Both the position numbers and the translations under genes were made by a program. Positions 35,100 to 44,011 of a DNA stretch of 64,000 nt are shown here, piece after piece; the first letter of the stretch is position 1, and each line of letters begins with the position of its first letter. The stretch covers positions 1-64,000 of the forward strand of contig DATGXK010000008.1 of assembly GCA_035299025.1 (NCBI GenBank), written 5' to 3'. This stretch comes from Leadbetterella sp035299025. Lineage in GTDB: Bacteria; Bacteroidota; Bacteroidia; Cytophagales; Spirosomataceae. Under the pieces are notes generated by a model. That model did no database searches and was not told the origin of the DNA. It saw only the letters and a program-made list of their open reading frames with translations.

Positions 35100-36488
35100 T
35101 TATAAATACACTTGCAATTGCATGATGAATTCGCCCATGGACTTTTTGTTGCCGGTAGATGCCTCTATGCCCGGCCTCAAAGAATACTGCGTAGTGATTT
35201 TGGCATGGTGACCATCAATAAGCCAGTTAGCCCCAAGGTCAACATTTGAAACAGACGTTGGCAATGCTTCAAAGTTTTTAATGGTGTATGCCGCAAAAGG
35301 TTGAACCCTCATTTTAGGTTTTTCTTTGGTTTTAGGCAGAAGCAATCCCGCTTGGGTATAGAAAATTGTTCCAGTTCCAATCATCGGTTGGGCATTTCCG
35401 GCTCCAGCCATTAGTTTGTCAGTACCTTTGAAATTCCCATCTGCCACACCTACATTCATTATTCCGAGATTTCTAAGGTAATTTGGCCCGAAATTATAGT
35501 TAAATAATCCTGAATACGCAGTGATGGCCATATTTTTCTCCTTTTTGCCTATGGTCATATCCAAAAATGCATCCACCGCCATCAAATTTATGTTGTGCGT
35601 GCTCACAGTTCCATTTACTTGACTCTTGGTGCCTTTTGGTTGGCTATAGAAACCGGCACCAATGTTAAATACTCTTTTTGTTCCCAAGTAAGTTCCGACT
35701 TTGAAAGGGAGAAAGTTAGATTCAGAATCCAGAAATTGATATTCAACGTATCCTGTTTTTGCAAAAGCACTCTTTCCGTTATTGTCAACAGCTACGGCTT
35801 TGTCTGAGGCAGATGCATTGCCCGGAGCTAAGTTAGTAGCATAAGGTTTATTCAGGGCAAATCTATACTCCAACTTATTTAGTTTTCCTTTTGCAAAAAA
35901 GCCCATCTGACGAGCAAACTGATCGGAGTTTTCGATGGTTGCCCAAGAAAAAATAGGCGAGTCCACAGTTAGGAAATTCAAAGTAGATGCATAAGTCATT
36001 CTCGAAATTCCTAGGAAATAATTCAACCCCGCTCCAACTGTCAGACTTGAGTTTTTGTTTTCTTTGGTTGGTTGAATAACAGCGTATTCGTTCCAGAAAT
36101 CATGAAAAAACAATTGTGGTTTTTTGCCAGCTCCATACCCTCCAGTGCCCGTTGAACCAGAGGCTCCACCGTTTAGAAAGGTTTGGTTGTTTATACCAAA
36201 ATGAGCCATAACCATGTATCTTTTACTTACTTGAGCATAAGCCAACATTCTGAGTCTTCGCATGCCCACATCGTAGTTTTTTGTCACAGCCTCGCCCCCG
36301 ACCGCTGTGCCTGGGTTCATCTGCGAAGCCCTAAACCATGTCTGATTCCAGGTAATAAACCGCACATACTTGGTGCCTTCCTGATTTACATTAAGTTTAA
36401 TGCCTCCACCGTAGTCCGAAGACCCCTGACCGGAGGAGGAAATTACCGTGGTGACCAACACCGAGAATAGAAGAATTAATTTTTTCAT
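35100..36488 (-). CDS. Outer-membrane porin-like protein
   Basis: 462 residues from the ATG at 36488 (a TTG at 36554 would add 22 poor residues). A signal peptide (MKKLILLFSVLVTTVISSSGQ) is followed by repeated amphipathic strands such as KLEYRFALNKPYA, GKSAFAKTGYVEYQFL and AKITTQYSLRPGIE, ending in an aromatic-hydrophobic last strand (MQLQVYL). That fits a 16-18-strand barrel of the OprP-like or general porin type. It starts the transporter-sensor-enzyme series, 43 bp upstream of the symporter gene, and would let small carboxylates through the outer membrane. Confidence 0.85.
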   Translation of the reverse strand: MKKLILLFSVLVTTVISSSGQGSSDYGGGIKLNVNQEGTKYVRFITWNQTWFRASQMNPGTAVGGEAVTKNYDVGMRRLRMLAYAQVSKRYMVMAHFGINNQTFLNGGASGSTGTGGYGAGKKPQLFFHDFWNEYAVIQPTKENKNSSLTVGAGLNYFLGISRMTYASTLNFLTVDSPIFSWATIENSDQFARQMGFFAKGKLNKLEYRFALNKPYATNLAPGNASASDKAVAVDNNGKSAFAKTGYVEYQFLDSESNFLPFKVGTYLGTKRVFNIGAGFYSQPKGTKSQVNGTVSTHNINLMAVDAFLDMTIGKKEKNMAITAYSGLFNYNFGPNYLRNLGIMNVGVADGNFKGTDKLMAGAGNAQPMIGTGTIFYTQAGLLLPKTKEKPKMRVQPFAAYTIKNFEALPTSVSNVDLGANWLIDGHHAKITTQYSLRPGIEASTGNKKSMGEFIMQLQVYL

Positions 36489-36690
36489 AGATTTTAAATT
36501 TATTGAGGTTTTGTTGTACTTTTCGATGACAAAGATTAGGGTTCTATTTTTCAAATCGAAATTTCCATATAGTTAAGCTAAATTGATATAGAAAATAACA
36601 AAAGTGGACTTACAGTAGTATTTGAACAGGAAAGCAAGATTTTAAATTATAGTAAAAGAAAAAATCCGAATTATATTTGGCATTTTTTAA

Positions 36691-36744
36691 AATATACCAA
36701 ACTTGTAGAGTATTAGATCAGAAAAGAAATATACCAATTTGGTA
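36691..36744. promoter_or_regulatory. Candidate operator: paired AATATACCAA motifs with a palindrome
   Basis: AATATACCAA occurs at 36691-36700 and 36728-36737, 37 bp apart. The second lies in the palindrome TACCAATTTGGTA (36732-36744). The sites are just downstream of the InsA-like gene and about 200-250 bp upstream of the porin start. They could be the target of that DNA-binding protein. This is inference. Confidence 0.4.
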
Positions 36745-36756
36745 GGATACTATAGA

Positions 36757-37185
36757 TTAGTTAAACGTGATCCTATTCCACTGAATGACCATAAACTTAT
36801 CCCCAAGCTCGGTTATGAGCATTCCTTTTCCTTCTACATTCTGGGGTCTAGAAACAAATTCTGCTAACTCCTTTTGATTCAATATTTTGTATGTCGGGGT
36901 AGCAAGATTTTGCTTGGGCACCTTTATTTGGTACTTTTTCACCCAATTCATGACTGATACGTGGCTAATACCCAATAGACGCTCAATTTCCCTGTAACTA
37001 ACGCCTTCAATATAAAGCTGTAGAGCCTTCACCACATAGTAGCTATCGATGCTTTTACCCATTTTTTCAACGGTAAAATTGTACAAACAACTGCGGCATT
37101 TGTAGCGTTGTTTACCCTTGATAACACCATTTTTGGAGATATCTTCTGAGTCACATTTGGGGCAAGGAGGGAATAAACTGGCCAT
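36757..37185 (-). CDS. InsA-like zinc-ribbon/HTH DNA-binding protein (domesticated transposase type)
   Basis: 142 residues. The N-terminus is a zinc ribbon (CPKCDSED and CRSC pairs) like the first protein of IS1-type elements. A helix-turn-helix follows (about 62-90, VSYREIERLLGISHVSV). The last 45 residues (EFVSRPQNVEGKGMLITELG) resemble no DDE catalytic domain; there is no InsB-like frame next to it and no terminal inverted repeats were seen. It therefore looks like a single-gene DNA-binding protein derived from a transposase, not a live insertion sequence. It sits upstream of the porin-to-acs series on the same strand, with repeat motifs on both sides, and may regulate that series. Confidence 0.75.
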   Translation of the reverse strand: MASLFPPCPKCDSEDISKNGVIKGKQRYKCRSCLYNFTVEKMGKSIDSYYVVKALQLYIEGVSYREIERLLGISHVSVMNWVKKYQIKVPKQNLATPTYKILNQKELAEFVSRPQNVEGKGMLITELGDKFMVIQWNRITFN

Positions 37186-37186
37186 C

Positions 37187-37223
37187 TATACTTTTTTAGC
37201 AAATATATACCTTTTTAGCAAAA
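37187..37223. promoter_or_regulatory. Tandem 17-bp motif at the InsA-like gene start
   Basis: TATACTTTTTTAGCAAA (37187-37203) and TATACCTTTTTAGCAAA (37206-37222) are direct repeats, 19 bp apart, immediately upstream of the ATG at 37185. A repressor site for autoregulation or a promoter duplication are both possible. The rest of 37186-37382 shows nothing clear. Confidence 0.5.
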
Positions 37224-37382
37224 TTTACATTATTTATAGATAAAATATAAAAAATCTTCGAAAAAGAACAAGCCCTAAATTATTCAAGGGGATTCAGAAT
37301 CGTTCCAATTTTGCTTCATCGGAATTTTAATATTTCAAAATGTGTTAGTTATTCTTAATCCGAAAATTTTCTTCAAGCCCTT

Positions 37383-39152
37383 ATGAAACTACTTTTCCAG
37401 TATTTATCAAAATATAAATTAGGTGTATTTCTGGCATTTTTATTGGCCGCCATCAACCAGAGTTTTTCTTTAATGGATCCGTTTTTCTTCGGAAAACTTA
37501 TAGACAAATTCGCTAAAAATCCAGATCAATACACCCAAAATGAATTCCTAAAGGGTGCTGGGCTTATAATTTTGGCCATTATCGGTGTGGCCATGGTGAG
37601 TAGAATTGCCAAGACATTGCAAGACTATGTAATGAACAGCGTGATTCAAAAATTCGGAGCCGATGTGTTTATCGATGGCTTGAGACATACACTCAAATTG
37701 CCCTTTCAGCAATTTGAGGATCAACGAAGTGGCGAAACACTTTCGGTTTTACAAAAAGTGAGGTCTGATTCAGAGAAATTCATTACAGTTTTCATCAACG
37801 TGGCCTTCACATCGATAGTAGGTATAGTTTTCGTGATTATCTATGCCATCAATCTTAATCCGGCCTTGGTAGCGGTTTATTTCATTGGAGCATTTGCATT
37901 GGGCACTTTGACCAATATTTTGAGCAAAAAAATCAAAGAAATTCAGAAGACCATTGTAAAAGAAACCACAGCTCTTGCTGGGACAACTACAGAATCGCTA
38001 AGAAATATAGAGTTGGTAAAAAGCCTTGGTTTGGCTGACCAAGAAATTAATCGTTTGAAACTGAACACACTCAAGATTCTTAAACTAGAACTCAAGAAGG
38101 TGCGAGGTGTACGCTCGATAAACTTTGTACAAGGGACGTTCGTAAACCTCCTCAGACAAGTTATTCTTTTTATATTATTGTTCTTAATTTTCAAAAATGA
38201 ACTTACTGTTGGACAGCTACTTACACTTCAGTTTTACTCGTTTTTTATTTTCGGGCCTTTACAAGAATTGGGCAATGTTATATTAGCTTACAGAGAAGCT
38301 GAGGCTTCTCTAAACAATTTCCAGAAGCTCTTAAACACACCCATTGAGAAAAATCCTGAGAATCCGAAACCACTTGGAATTGTAAACAAATTGACTTTCT
38401 CTGATGTAAGTTTCAAACATTCTAGTGCTGAAAATCATGCCCTGGAAAATGTAAATTTTGAGGTAAAAAAGGGCGAAACTATTGCATTTGTTGGGCCATC
38501 GGGGTCTGGAAAAACTACCCTGGTAAAACTATTGGTGGGACTGTATAAACCTAATGATGGAAAGGTTTTTTACAACAATATAGACTCTGACCAATTAAAT
38601 ATAGACGAGCTCAGAAACCAAATCGGCTTTGTAACTCAAGACACGCAGTTATTTTCCGGCACCATTCGCGAAAATTTGCTCTTTGTAAATCCTACTGCCA
38701 CCGACGAACTGATGCTCGATAAAATGCGTAAGGCAGCTTGTCATAACCTATTGAAAAGAGCCGAAAATGGGCTTGATACCGTAATAGGCGAAGGTGGAAT
38801 GAAAATCTCGGGAGGAGAAAAACAACGTCTTTCCATCGCAAGAGCCCTGTTGCGTGACCCAAAAATATTTGTTTTCGACGAAGCCACCTCGGCTCTCGAC
38901 TCACTAACAGAACAGGAAATAACCACCACAGTAAGAGAAGTAACTGAAAACGGTGATTACATAACGGTGATGATTGCCCACCGATTGAGCACCATTATGC
39001 ATGCCGACAGAATCTATGTTTTGGAAAAAGGCGAAATTATTGAAGTCGGAAAACATACAGAATTACTGGAAGAAAAAGGCCTATATTATGCCATGTGGCG
39101 TCAGCAAATAGGTGAAAGACAAGACATTAGAAAACAACCTGCAATGGCATGA
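37383..39152 (+). CDS. ABC transporter, fused permease/ATP-binding (MsbA/exporter type)
   Basis: 589 residues with an N-terminal six-helix type-I exporter domain (about 1-310) and a C-terminal nucleotide-binding domain. Walker A is GPSGSGKTT, Q-loop VTQDTQL, signature ISGGEKQRL, Walker B IFVFDEATSALD, and switch His IAHRLSTI. Such half-transporters act as dimers and export lipids, drugs or peptides from the inner membrane. The substrate is not predictable. The stop overlaps the start of the CobW gene by 4 bases (ATGA), so the two are coupled. Confidence 0.93.
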   Translation: MKLLFQYLSKYKLGVFLAFLLAAINQSFSLMDPFFFGKLIDKFAKNPDQYTQNEFLKGAGLIILAIIGVAMVSRIAKTLQDYVMNSVIQKFGADVFIDGLRHTLKLPFQQFEDQRSGETLSVLQKVRSDSEKFITVFINVAFTSIVGIVFVIIYAINLNPALVAVYFIGAFALGTLTNILSKKIKEIQKTIVKETTALAGTTTESLRNIELVKSLGLADQEINRLKLNTLKILKLELKKVRGVRSINFVQGTFVNLLRQVILFILLFLIFKNELTVGQLLTLQFYSFFIFGPLQELGNVILAYREAEASLNNFQKLLNTPIEKNPENPKPLGIVNKLTFSDVSFKHSSAENHALENVNFEVKKGETIAFVGPSGSGKTTLVKLLVGLYKPNDGKVFYNNIDSDQLNIDELRNQIGFVTQDTQLFSGTIRENLLFVNPTATDELMLDKMRKAACHNLLKRAENGLDTVIGEGGMKISGGEKQRLSIARALLRDPKIFVFDEATSALDSLTEQEITTTVREVTENGDYITVMIAHRLSTIMHADRIYVLEKGEIIEVGKHTELLEEKGLYYAMWRQQIGERQDIRKQPAMA

Positions 39153-40114
39153 GCAAACCTGTAACCATTCTCACCGGCTTTTTGGGTTCTGGAAAAACGA
39201 CTTTTTTGAATCAAGTTTTAGAACAAAAACCTGATACCAGATTCGCTATCATTGAAAATGAATTTGGTCAAGCAGGTATTGATGGCGAACTAATCATTAA
39301 ACCCGACAATGAGATTTTTGAATTGAGCAATGGCTGTCTTTGCTGCTCTCTAAACGAAGGCATTTATGATATTCTAAACGAACTGAGTCAAAAAACTGGG
39401 CAATTTGACGAGCTCATTATTGAAACCACTGGAATTGCCGATCCTGCAAATGTAGCTAGTCCTTTTTTCTCAAATTCAGAAATAAAAAAAGATTTTCCCA
39501 TAAAAAGAATCGTTTGTTTGGTGGATGTAGAACTCGTTGAAGACCAACTCACCGAAACCGAAGAAGCTATTCAACAGTTGGCATTTAGTGATATTATTTT
39601 GTTAAACAAAACCAAGAATATTTCTGAGGCATACTTAAAAGACCTGAAACACAAACTACTGTCTATCAATCCATTCATAAAGTTCTTCGAAGAGAAAGAC
39701 ATGGTCTTTCCTGTGACAGAAATATTTGAAACAGTTAGGGATGCAGATTTGAAAATAGAAGAAATAGAAAACAAACTTCACTCTCAGGAACACAAGCATG
39801 GCAAAATAAAGTCATTCACTTTCAGATTTCTAGAGCCCTTCAACGACAAAGAACTGCAAATGAGGCTATTCGGATATTTGGTATTCGAAGCCAAAGGATT
39901 ATACAGAATAAAAGGCATTATCAATGCCAAAGACGTAAATCATAGATTGATTTTGCAATCTGTGGGCCAAAGTCTAAATATTTCTGGAGGAAAAACATGG
40001 CAAGAAGACGAAATCAGAGAAAGCAAAATTGTGTTTATAGGGAAGGACTTGAATAAGGCTTTTTTTGACGAATTGTTGCGGGACTGTTTGGCGGAAAAAT
40101 TTGATGAGGCTTAA
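39149..40114 (+). CDS. CobW/COG0523-family GTPase (G3E)
   Basis: 321 residues. The P-loop GFLGSGKTT, the metal motif GCLCC, and the Walker B-like ETTGIADP mark the COG0523 branch of G3E GTPases. These are metallochaperones for zinc, cobalt or other metals. A His-containing stretch (SQEHKHGKIKSF) links to the CobW C-terminal domain. It is translationally coupled to the ABC exporter upstream, which may indicate a shared role in metal or envelope homeostasis. That link is inference. Confidence 0.9.
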   Translation: MSKPVTILTGFLGSGKTTFLNQVLEQKPDTRFAIIENEFGQAGIDGELIIKPDNEIFELSNGCLCCSLNEGIYDILNELSQKTGQFDELIIETTGIADPANVASPFFSNSEIKKDFPIKRIVCLVDVELVEDQLTETEEAIQQLAFSDIILLNKTKNISEAYLKDLKHKLLSINPFIKFFEEKDMVFPVTEIFETVRDADLKIEEIENKLHSQEHKHGKIKSFTFRFLEPFNDKELQMRLFGYLVFEAKGLYRIKGIINAKDVNHRLILQSVGQSLNISGGKTWQEDEIRESKIVFIGKDLNKAFFDELLRDCLAEKFDEA

Positions 40115-40168
40115 AAATCACAGCACTTTTTTTGATTTTTTTAGATGAAGTTGATTAGAAGAACTAGT

Positions 40169-41263
40169 TTACAATTGACCCACAAACAAATCTAAAAATG
40201 TTTTTGCAAATTCTGATTTAACCACATCGCCTTTACCCAAATCAAAATCATGACTCAGGCGGTCGCTATTGGCAAGGATTATTAACGTTAAATTTTTCTC
40301 TAAAACCTTTAAATAAAGGGCGGAAAATGAGCCTGGGTGGTGGCCATAATGCCAGACGAGCGTCTGGTCTTTATATTTCTGTGTAAACCAACCATAGCCA
40401 TAAGGCGAGAGACTTCCGCTGCTTAATTTATAAGGCTGAAATTGTAAATTCTTAGTTTTCTCCGAAACCAAAATATTGGTATTGATTGTCTTATCAAAAA
40501 TCATCAAGTCATTTACGGAGGAAATTATCCCTGCACCAGCGTTTAGTTTTGGATTGGGAAACTCGGCTCTTACAAAACCCGAATCTGTAGGATTATACGG
40601 CAAAGCAATTTTGTTTAACATTCCCTTTTTCGATTTGTCCAACTGAGACGATGCGGTGTTTTTCAGATTTAGTCTATCGATGATCATGCTATCTACCAAA
40701 TCGTCAAATTTAGAACCAGTTGCGGTTTCAATAGCTACCGATAGCATTCCAAACAAAAAACCATTGTATTTATATGAGTCTCCAGGTATATTTTCCGAAG
40801 TATGCGTCAAATGATGTCTAAGCGTAATATCGTTTCTTTCGGGATGATAATTTTCTAACATAAAGGTATATTGGGGCATCTCTTCCCTGAAATAGCCTAA
40901 AATCCGTTTGCACCGTTCCTCATATCCTGGATACAAATTCTTTATTTTTGCGTCTAAACTCAGCTTATTCTCCTCTACCAAACGCATCATTACAGCTGCG
41001 GCGAAAGGCTTTGTGATGGAAGCTATGCTATAAGTCGTGTTTCCATCTGGCTGAATTTTCTTTTCAATATTAGCAAACCCGAAGCCTTTAGAATAAACAA
41101 CAGAATCATTGTACGATATACCAACGGACATGCCCGGAATCTTGTATTTATCCATCAATGGCAGAATCTGATGCTCATAATCTGAAAGATTCTTGACCAA
41201 TTTATGATTCTGAGCAAAGCAAGAATTGAAAATTACCCAAAGTACAAGTATCCCTTTTTTCAT
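40169..41263 (-). CDS. Serine hydrolase of the beta-lactamase/penicillin-binding-protein fold, exported
   Basis: 364 residues with a signal peptide ending CFAQ. Class C-like motifs: the nucleophile SITK (SxxK), a YKYNGF segment in the place of YxN, and HYGHHPG in the place of KTG. Members include esterases, D-aminopeptidases and AmpC-like enzymes. The HxG in place of KTG points to an esterase or peptidase more than to drug resistance. Transcribed 12 bp after the DinB-like gene. Confidence 0.88.
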   Translation of the reverse strand: MKKGILVLWVIFNSCFAQNHKLVKNLSDYEHQILPLMDKYKIPGMSVGISYNDSVVYSKGFGFANIEKKIQPDGNTTYSIASITKPFAAAVMMRLVEENKLSLDAKIKNLYPGYEERCKRILGYFREEMPQYTFMLENYHPERNDITLRHHLTHTSENIPGDSYKYNGFLFGMLSVAIETATGSKFDDLVDSMIIDRLNLKNTASSQLDKSKKGMLNKIALPYNPTDSGFVRAEFPNPKLNAGAGIISSVNDLMIFDKTINTNILVSEKTKNLQFQPYKLSSGSLSPYGYGWFTQKYKDQTLVWHYGHHPGSFSALYLKVLEKNLTLIILANSDRLSHDFDLGKGDVVKSEFAKTFLDLFVGQL

Positions 41264-41275
41264 GTTCTATGAAAA

Positions 41276-41842
41276 TTATTTCTTCCCCAAATATTCGTCT
41301 GTGAAATGACCCTTCTGCTTTTCTTTTGAAAATTTTTCGGCGTTATAGGTTGAGCTTTTGCCTCTAGCTATCGAGAGCGTTTGCCAGTTTTCATCCAAAA
41401 GCATTTTGCCAATAAAAACTATTTGCCCAACATGATAGGGATAATGTGCCAATTGACGGTTGATGGCCTCCATTACTGTATGACCCTGATTTCTGATGTA
41501 AATAATTTTGTCCAAATCTTCATCAGAAATACTGTCGAGTGCCTCAAAAAGGCAATTCCAGCCTTTGTTCCAAATTTCTATTAATTGTGTTTTGGATTCT
41601 ATTTCACCTTCGAATTCACTTTCTCGGTTTCTCCATTCCTTTTCTCCGTCAGTAGTCAAAAAATCGGTCCAACGTGAGAGCATATTGCCAGTTAAATGCT
41701 TGACAATAATGGAGATAGAATTAGATTCCGAATTGTATTGCCAATTGATTTGATCGTCAGAAATCTGATCAAAAGTCTTTTCACCGAGCAGTTTGTAATA
41801 CTCAAATTGCTTTTTTGTTGAATCCAAAAATCCGTTATTCAT
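41276..41842 (-). CDS. DinB-superfamily protein (DUF1572-like)
   Basis: 188 residues, all helical, with the three-His metal site of the DinB fold spread over VKHLTGN and RQLAHYPYHVGQI. The fold covers thiol transferases and proteins of unknown reaction. The length and motifs fit DUF1572. It forms a short operon with the downstream hydrolase gene. No function is assigned. Confidence 0.82.
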   Translation of the reverse strand: MNNGFLDSTKKQFEYYKLLGEKTFDQISDDQINWQYNSESNSISIIVKHLTGNMLSRWTDFLTTDGEKEWRNRESEFEGEIESKTQLIEIWNKGWNCLFEALDSISDEDLDKIIYIRNQGHTVMEAINRQLAHYPYHVGQIVFIGKMLLDENWQTLSIARGKSSTYNAEKFSKEKQKGHFTDEYLGKK

Positions 41843-41916
41843 ACTTTATAAATTTACCTCCCGGTCCCAAAGACGCTAGGCCATTAATTTCAAGAGCACA
41901 CTTTGAATTATTCAGT

Positions 41917-42372
41917 TCAAAATACCTTTTTCATTCTGAAGTTTTTCAAATGAACTCCTTTTCTAATATTTCTATTGGTCTTCACTACGTGATAGCCACT
42001 TTTTTCAAAGAAACCTCTCCCAGACACACTTACGTCTGCGTATAGTTCCGACAAATCATTCATTTTTGCCTCATTTTCAATATTTTCTAACATTTGCTTC
42101 GCTATTCCCTTCCCAAATTCATCTTTCTGAACAAACATCAAATCTACATAATCCATGGGCCCGAGCGAACTAAAACCCACCAATTTGGTATCCTGATGAG
42201 CCAATAAAAAATATTCACCCTTTATTTTATTCAACCACATCGTTCTATTTTCTGTCGAAGAAGCCCAAACTTCCTTTTGTTCTTCATTATAGTCCTCATT
42301 TGCCAAAACATTCGCTTTAAACAAACTCAAAATATTCTCTAAATCCCCTACCTCAGCCCTTCTAAATTTCAT
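41917..42372 (-). CDS. GNAT-family N-acetyltransferase
   Basis: 151 residues from the ATG at 42372; the frame is open to a TTG at 42420 but the ATG fits the family start (MKFRRAEVGD). The acetyl-CoA-binding motif A is modified (FVQKDEFGKGIAKQML), followed by the C-terminal phrase GRGFFEKSGYHVVKT typical of GNAT motif B. The acceptor is unknown. The spacer to the next gene (74 bp) leaves cotranscription open. Confidence 0.88.
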   Translation of the reverse strand: MKFRRAEVGDLENILSLFKANVLANEDYNEEQKEVWASSTENRTMWLNKIKGEYFLLAHQDTKLVGFSSLGPMDYVDLMFVQKDEFGKGIAKQMLENIENEAKMNDLSELYADVSVSGRGFFEKSGYHVVKTNRNIRKGVHLKNFRMKKVF

Positions 42373-42431
42373 ATTTATGATTTTGTGTACTTCCCACCTT
42401 AAATAAGTGATAAAACACAAAAATGATTCAT

Positions 42432-42439
42432 TAATTTTG
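42432..42439 (+). promoter_or_regulatory. Possible -7 box of the U32-ferredoxin unit
   Basis: TAATTTTG is an exact TAnnTTTG match, about 52 bp upstream of the ATG at 42492. No clear -33 element. Confidence 0.35.
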
Positions 42440-42491
42440 CATTATCGTTCAGATTGGAAATTAATCGCTTAGAAATTCTGTTTCAAAACAG

Positions 42492-43751
42492 ATGAATAAA
42501 GAAATGCAGAAGAATACGAAGTTTGAGGTGATGGCTCCGGCGGGTTCGTGGGAAGCCATGATGGCCGCTATAAAAGCAGGTGCCGACTCGGTATATTTTG
42601 GTGTGGAGCAGTTGAACATGCGAGCTCGCCAAACCAATAATTTTTTGGTGGACGATTTGCCCGAAGTGGCTCGCGTATGCGGCGAAGCTGGAGTAAAGAG
42701 TTACATCACCATGAACACCATCATCTACGATCATGACATTTCTTTGATGCGAAGGATTGTAGATAAAGCCAAGGAAGCGGGCATAACAGCAGTAATTGCC
42801 TCAGACCTGTCGGTGATGAATTATTGCCGGAAAAAAGGTATGGAAGTGCATATTTCTACGCAATCCAACGTAACTAATATCGAAACAGTTGAGTTTTTTG
42901 CCGACTACGCCGACGTCATCGTGATGGCCCGTGAGCTTACTCTCAAGCAGGTGGGTGACATGGTGAAAGCCATAGAGAGGAATAAAATCACGGGACCATC
43001 GGGCAATTTAGTACAAATAGAAATCTTCGCTCACGGAGCACTTTGTATGGCGGTTTCGGGCAAATGCTACTTGAGCTTACACTCTCACAATGCCTCGGCC
43101 AATCGTGGTGCTTGTATTCAAAACTGCCGACGAGAATATACCGTAACCGACGAGGAAGGAATAGAGCTACATATTGATAATGAGTACATTATGTCAGCCA
43201 AAGACCTTTGTACAATAGATTTTCTTGATAAAATACTTGAAGCCGGTGTAAGAGTTTTGAAAATAGAAGGCCGTGGACGTGCTGCTGACTATGTTTACAC
43301 CACTACCCAATGCTACAGAGAGGCCGTAGATGCTTTTGAAGAAGGTACTTACACCCAAGAAAAAATAGAAGTTTGGAAAGAGAAGCTTAGCTCAGTGTAT
43401 AACCGTGGTTTCTGGGACGGTTATTATTTGGGCCGAAAAATGGGTGAATGGAGTAATGTACATGGCTCAGTGGCCACCACAAAGAAAATTTACATTGGCA
43501 AAGGTGTGAAATACTTTGAAAAAATAGGTGTCGGTGAGTTTTTGATGGAAAGCCACGACATCAACATCGGTGACAAACTGATCGTAACGGGTCCAACAAC
43601 TGGCTTGATTGAAACTACGGTAGAAGAAATCAGATTGGGTTCTGGAGAATCAGTAGAGAAAGCCATGAAAGGAAACACCATTTCGCTAGCTATAGGCGAG
43701 AAAATACGCCCTTCAGACAAACTGTACAAGATTGTAGCTGCCGATGCCTAA
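42492..43751 (+). CDS. U32-family protein, TrhP/YegQ-like tRNA hydroxylation factor
   Basis: 419 residues. It begins with the U32 N-terminal phrase MAPAGSWEAMMAAIKAGADSVYFG and carries the family signature EIFAHGALCMAVSGKCYLS with conserved Cys residues. YegQ (TrhP) is needed for prephenate-dependent 5-hydroxyuridine formation at position 34 of tRNA. Related members (RlhA, UbiU/UbiV) hydroxylate rRNA or ubiquinone and hold iron-sulfur clusters. Further Cys residues here (GACIQNCRREY) fit a cluster site. The gene overlaps a ferredoxin gene by 8 bp, which fits a need for electrons. Assignment to TrhP over other U32 groups is likely but not certain. Confidence 0.85.
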   Translation: MNKEMQKNTKFEVMAPAGSWEAMMAAIKAGADSVYFGVEQLNMRARQTNNFLVDDLPEVARVCGEAGVKSYITMNTIIYDHDISLMRRIVDKAKEAGITAVIASDLSVMNYCRKKGMEVHISTQSNVTNIETVEFFADYADVIVMARELTLKQVGDMVKAIERNKITGPSGNLVQIEIFAHGALCMAVSGKCYLSLHSHNASANRGACIQNCRREYTVTDEEGIELHIDNEYIMSAKDLCTIDFLDKILEAGVRVLKIEGRGRAADYVYTTTQCYREAVDAFEEGTYTQEKIEVWKEKLSSVYNRGFWDGYYLGRKMGEWSNVHGSVATTKKIYIGKGVKYFEKIGVGEFLMESHDINIGDKLIVTGPTTGLIETTVEEIRLGSGESVEKAMKGNTISLAIGEKIRPSDKLYKIVAADA

Positions 43752-43968
43752 GATGTTTCATTACCGCCAACGCTGCATAGGTTGCAATGCATGCGTAGAA
43801 ATAGCCTACAACCGTTGGCGGATGTCTAAAAAAGACGGAAAAGCAGTTCTGCTTGGCGGAAAAGACAAAAAAGGCATCTACCAAGTAGAGCTAGATTATG
43901 ATGAACTTGAAGAAAACAAACGAGCTGCGGAAGCATGTCCTGTCAAGGTTATTCAGGTTTTGGAGTAG
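43744..43968 (+). CDS. Single-cluster [4Fe-4S] ferredoxin
   Basis: 74 residues with CIGCNAC (C-x2-C-x2-C) near the N-terminus and ACP near the C-terminus, the four ligands of one [4Fe-4S] cluster. The second-cluster Cys set of the bacterial 2[4Fe-4S] type is missing. The start overlaps the U32 gene by 8 bp, so translation is coupled. It is probably the electron carrier for the U32 protein. Confidence 0.88.
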   Translation: MPKMFHYRQRCIGCNACVEIAYNRWRMSKKDGKAVLLGGKDKKGIYQVELDYDELEENKRAAEACPVKVIQVLE

Positions 43969-44011
43969 AAGCCTGATTTTTATTTAATTGTTTAAAAATC
44001 GGTGGTGAAGA

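Noticed and set aside
36757..37185. Intact IS1-type insertion sequence
   Set aside because: No catalytic frame, no terminal inverted repeats and no target duplications were visible; a lone DNA-binding gene fits better.
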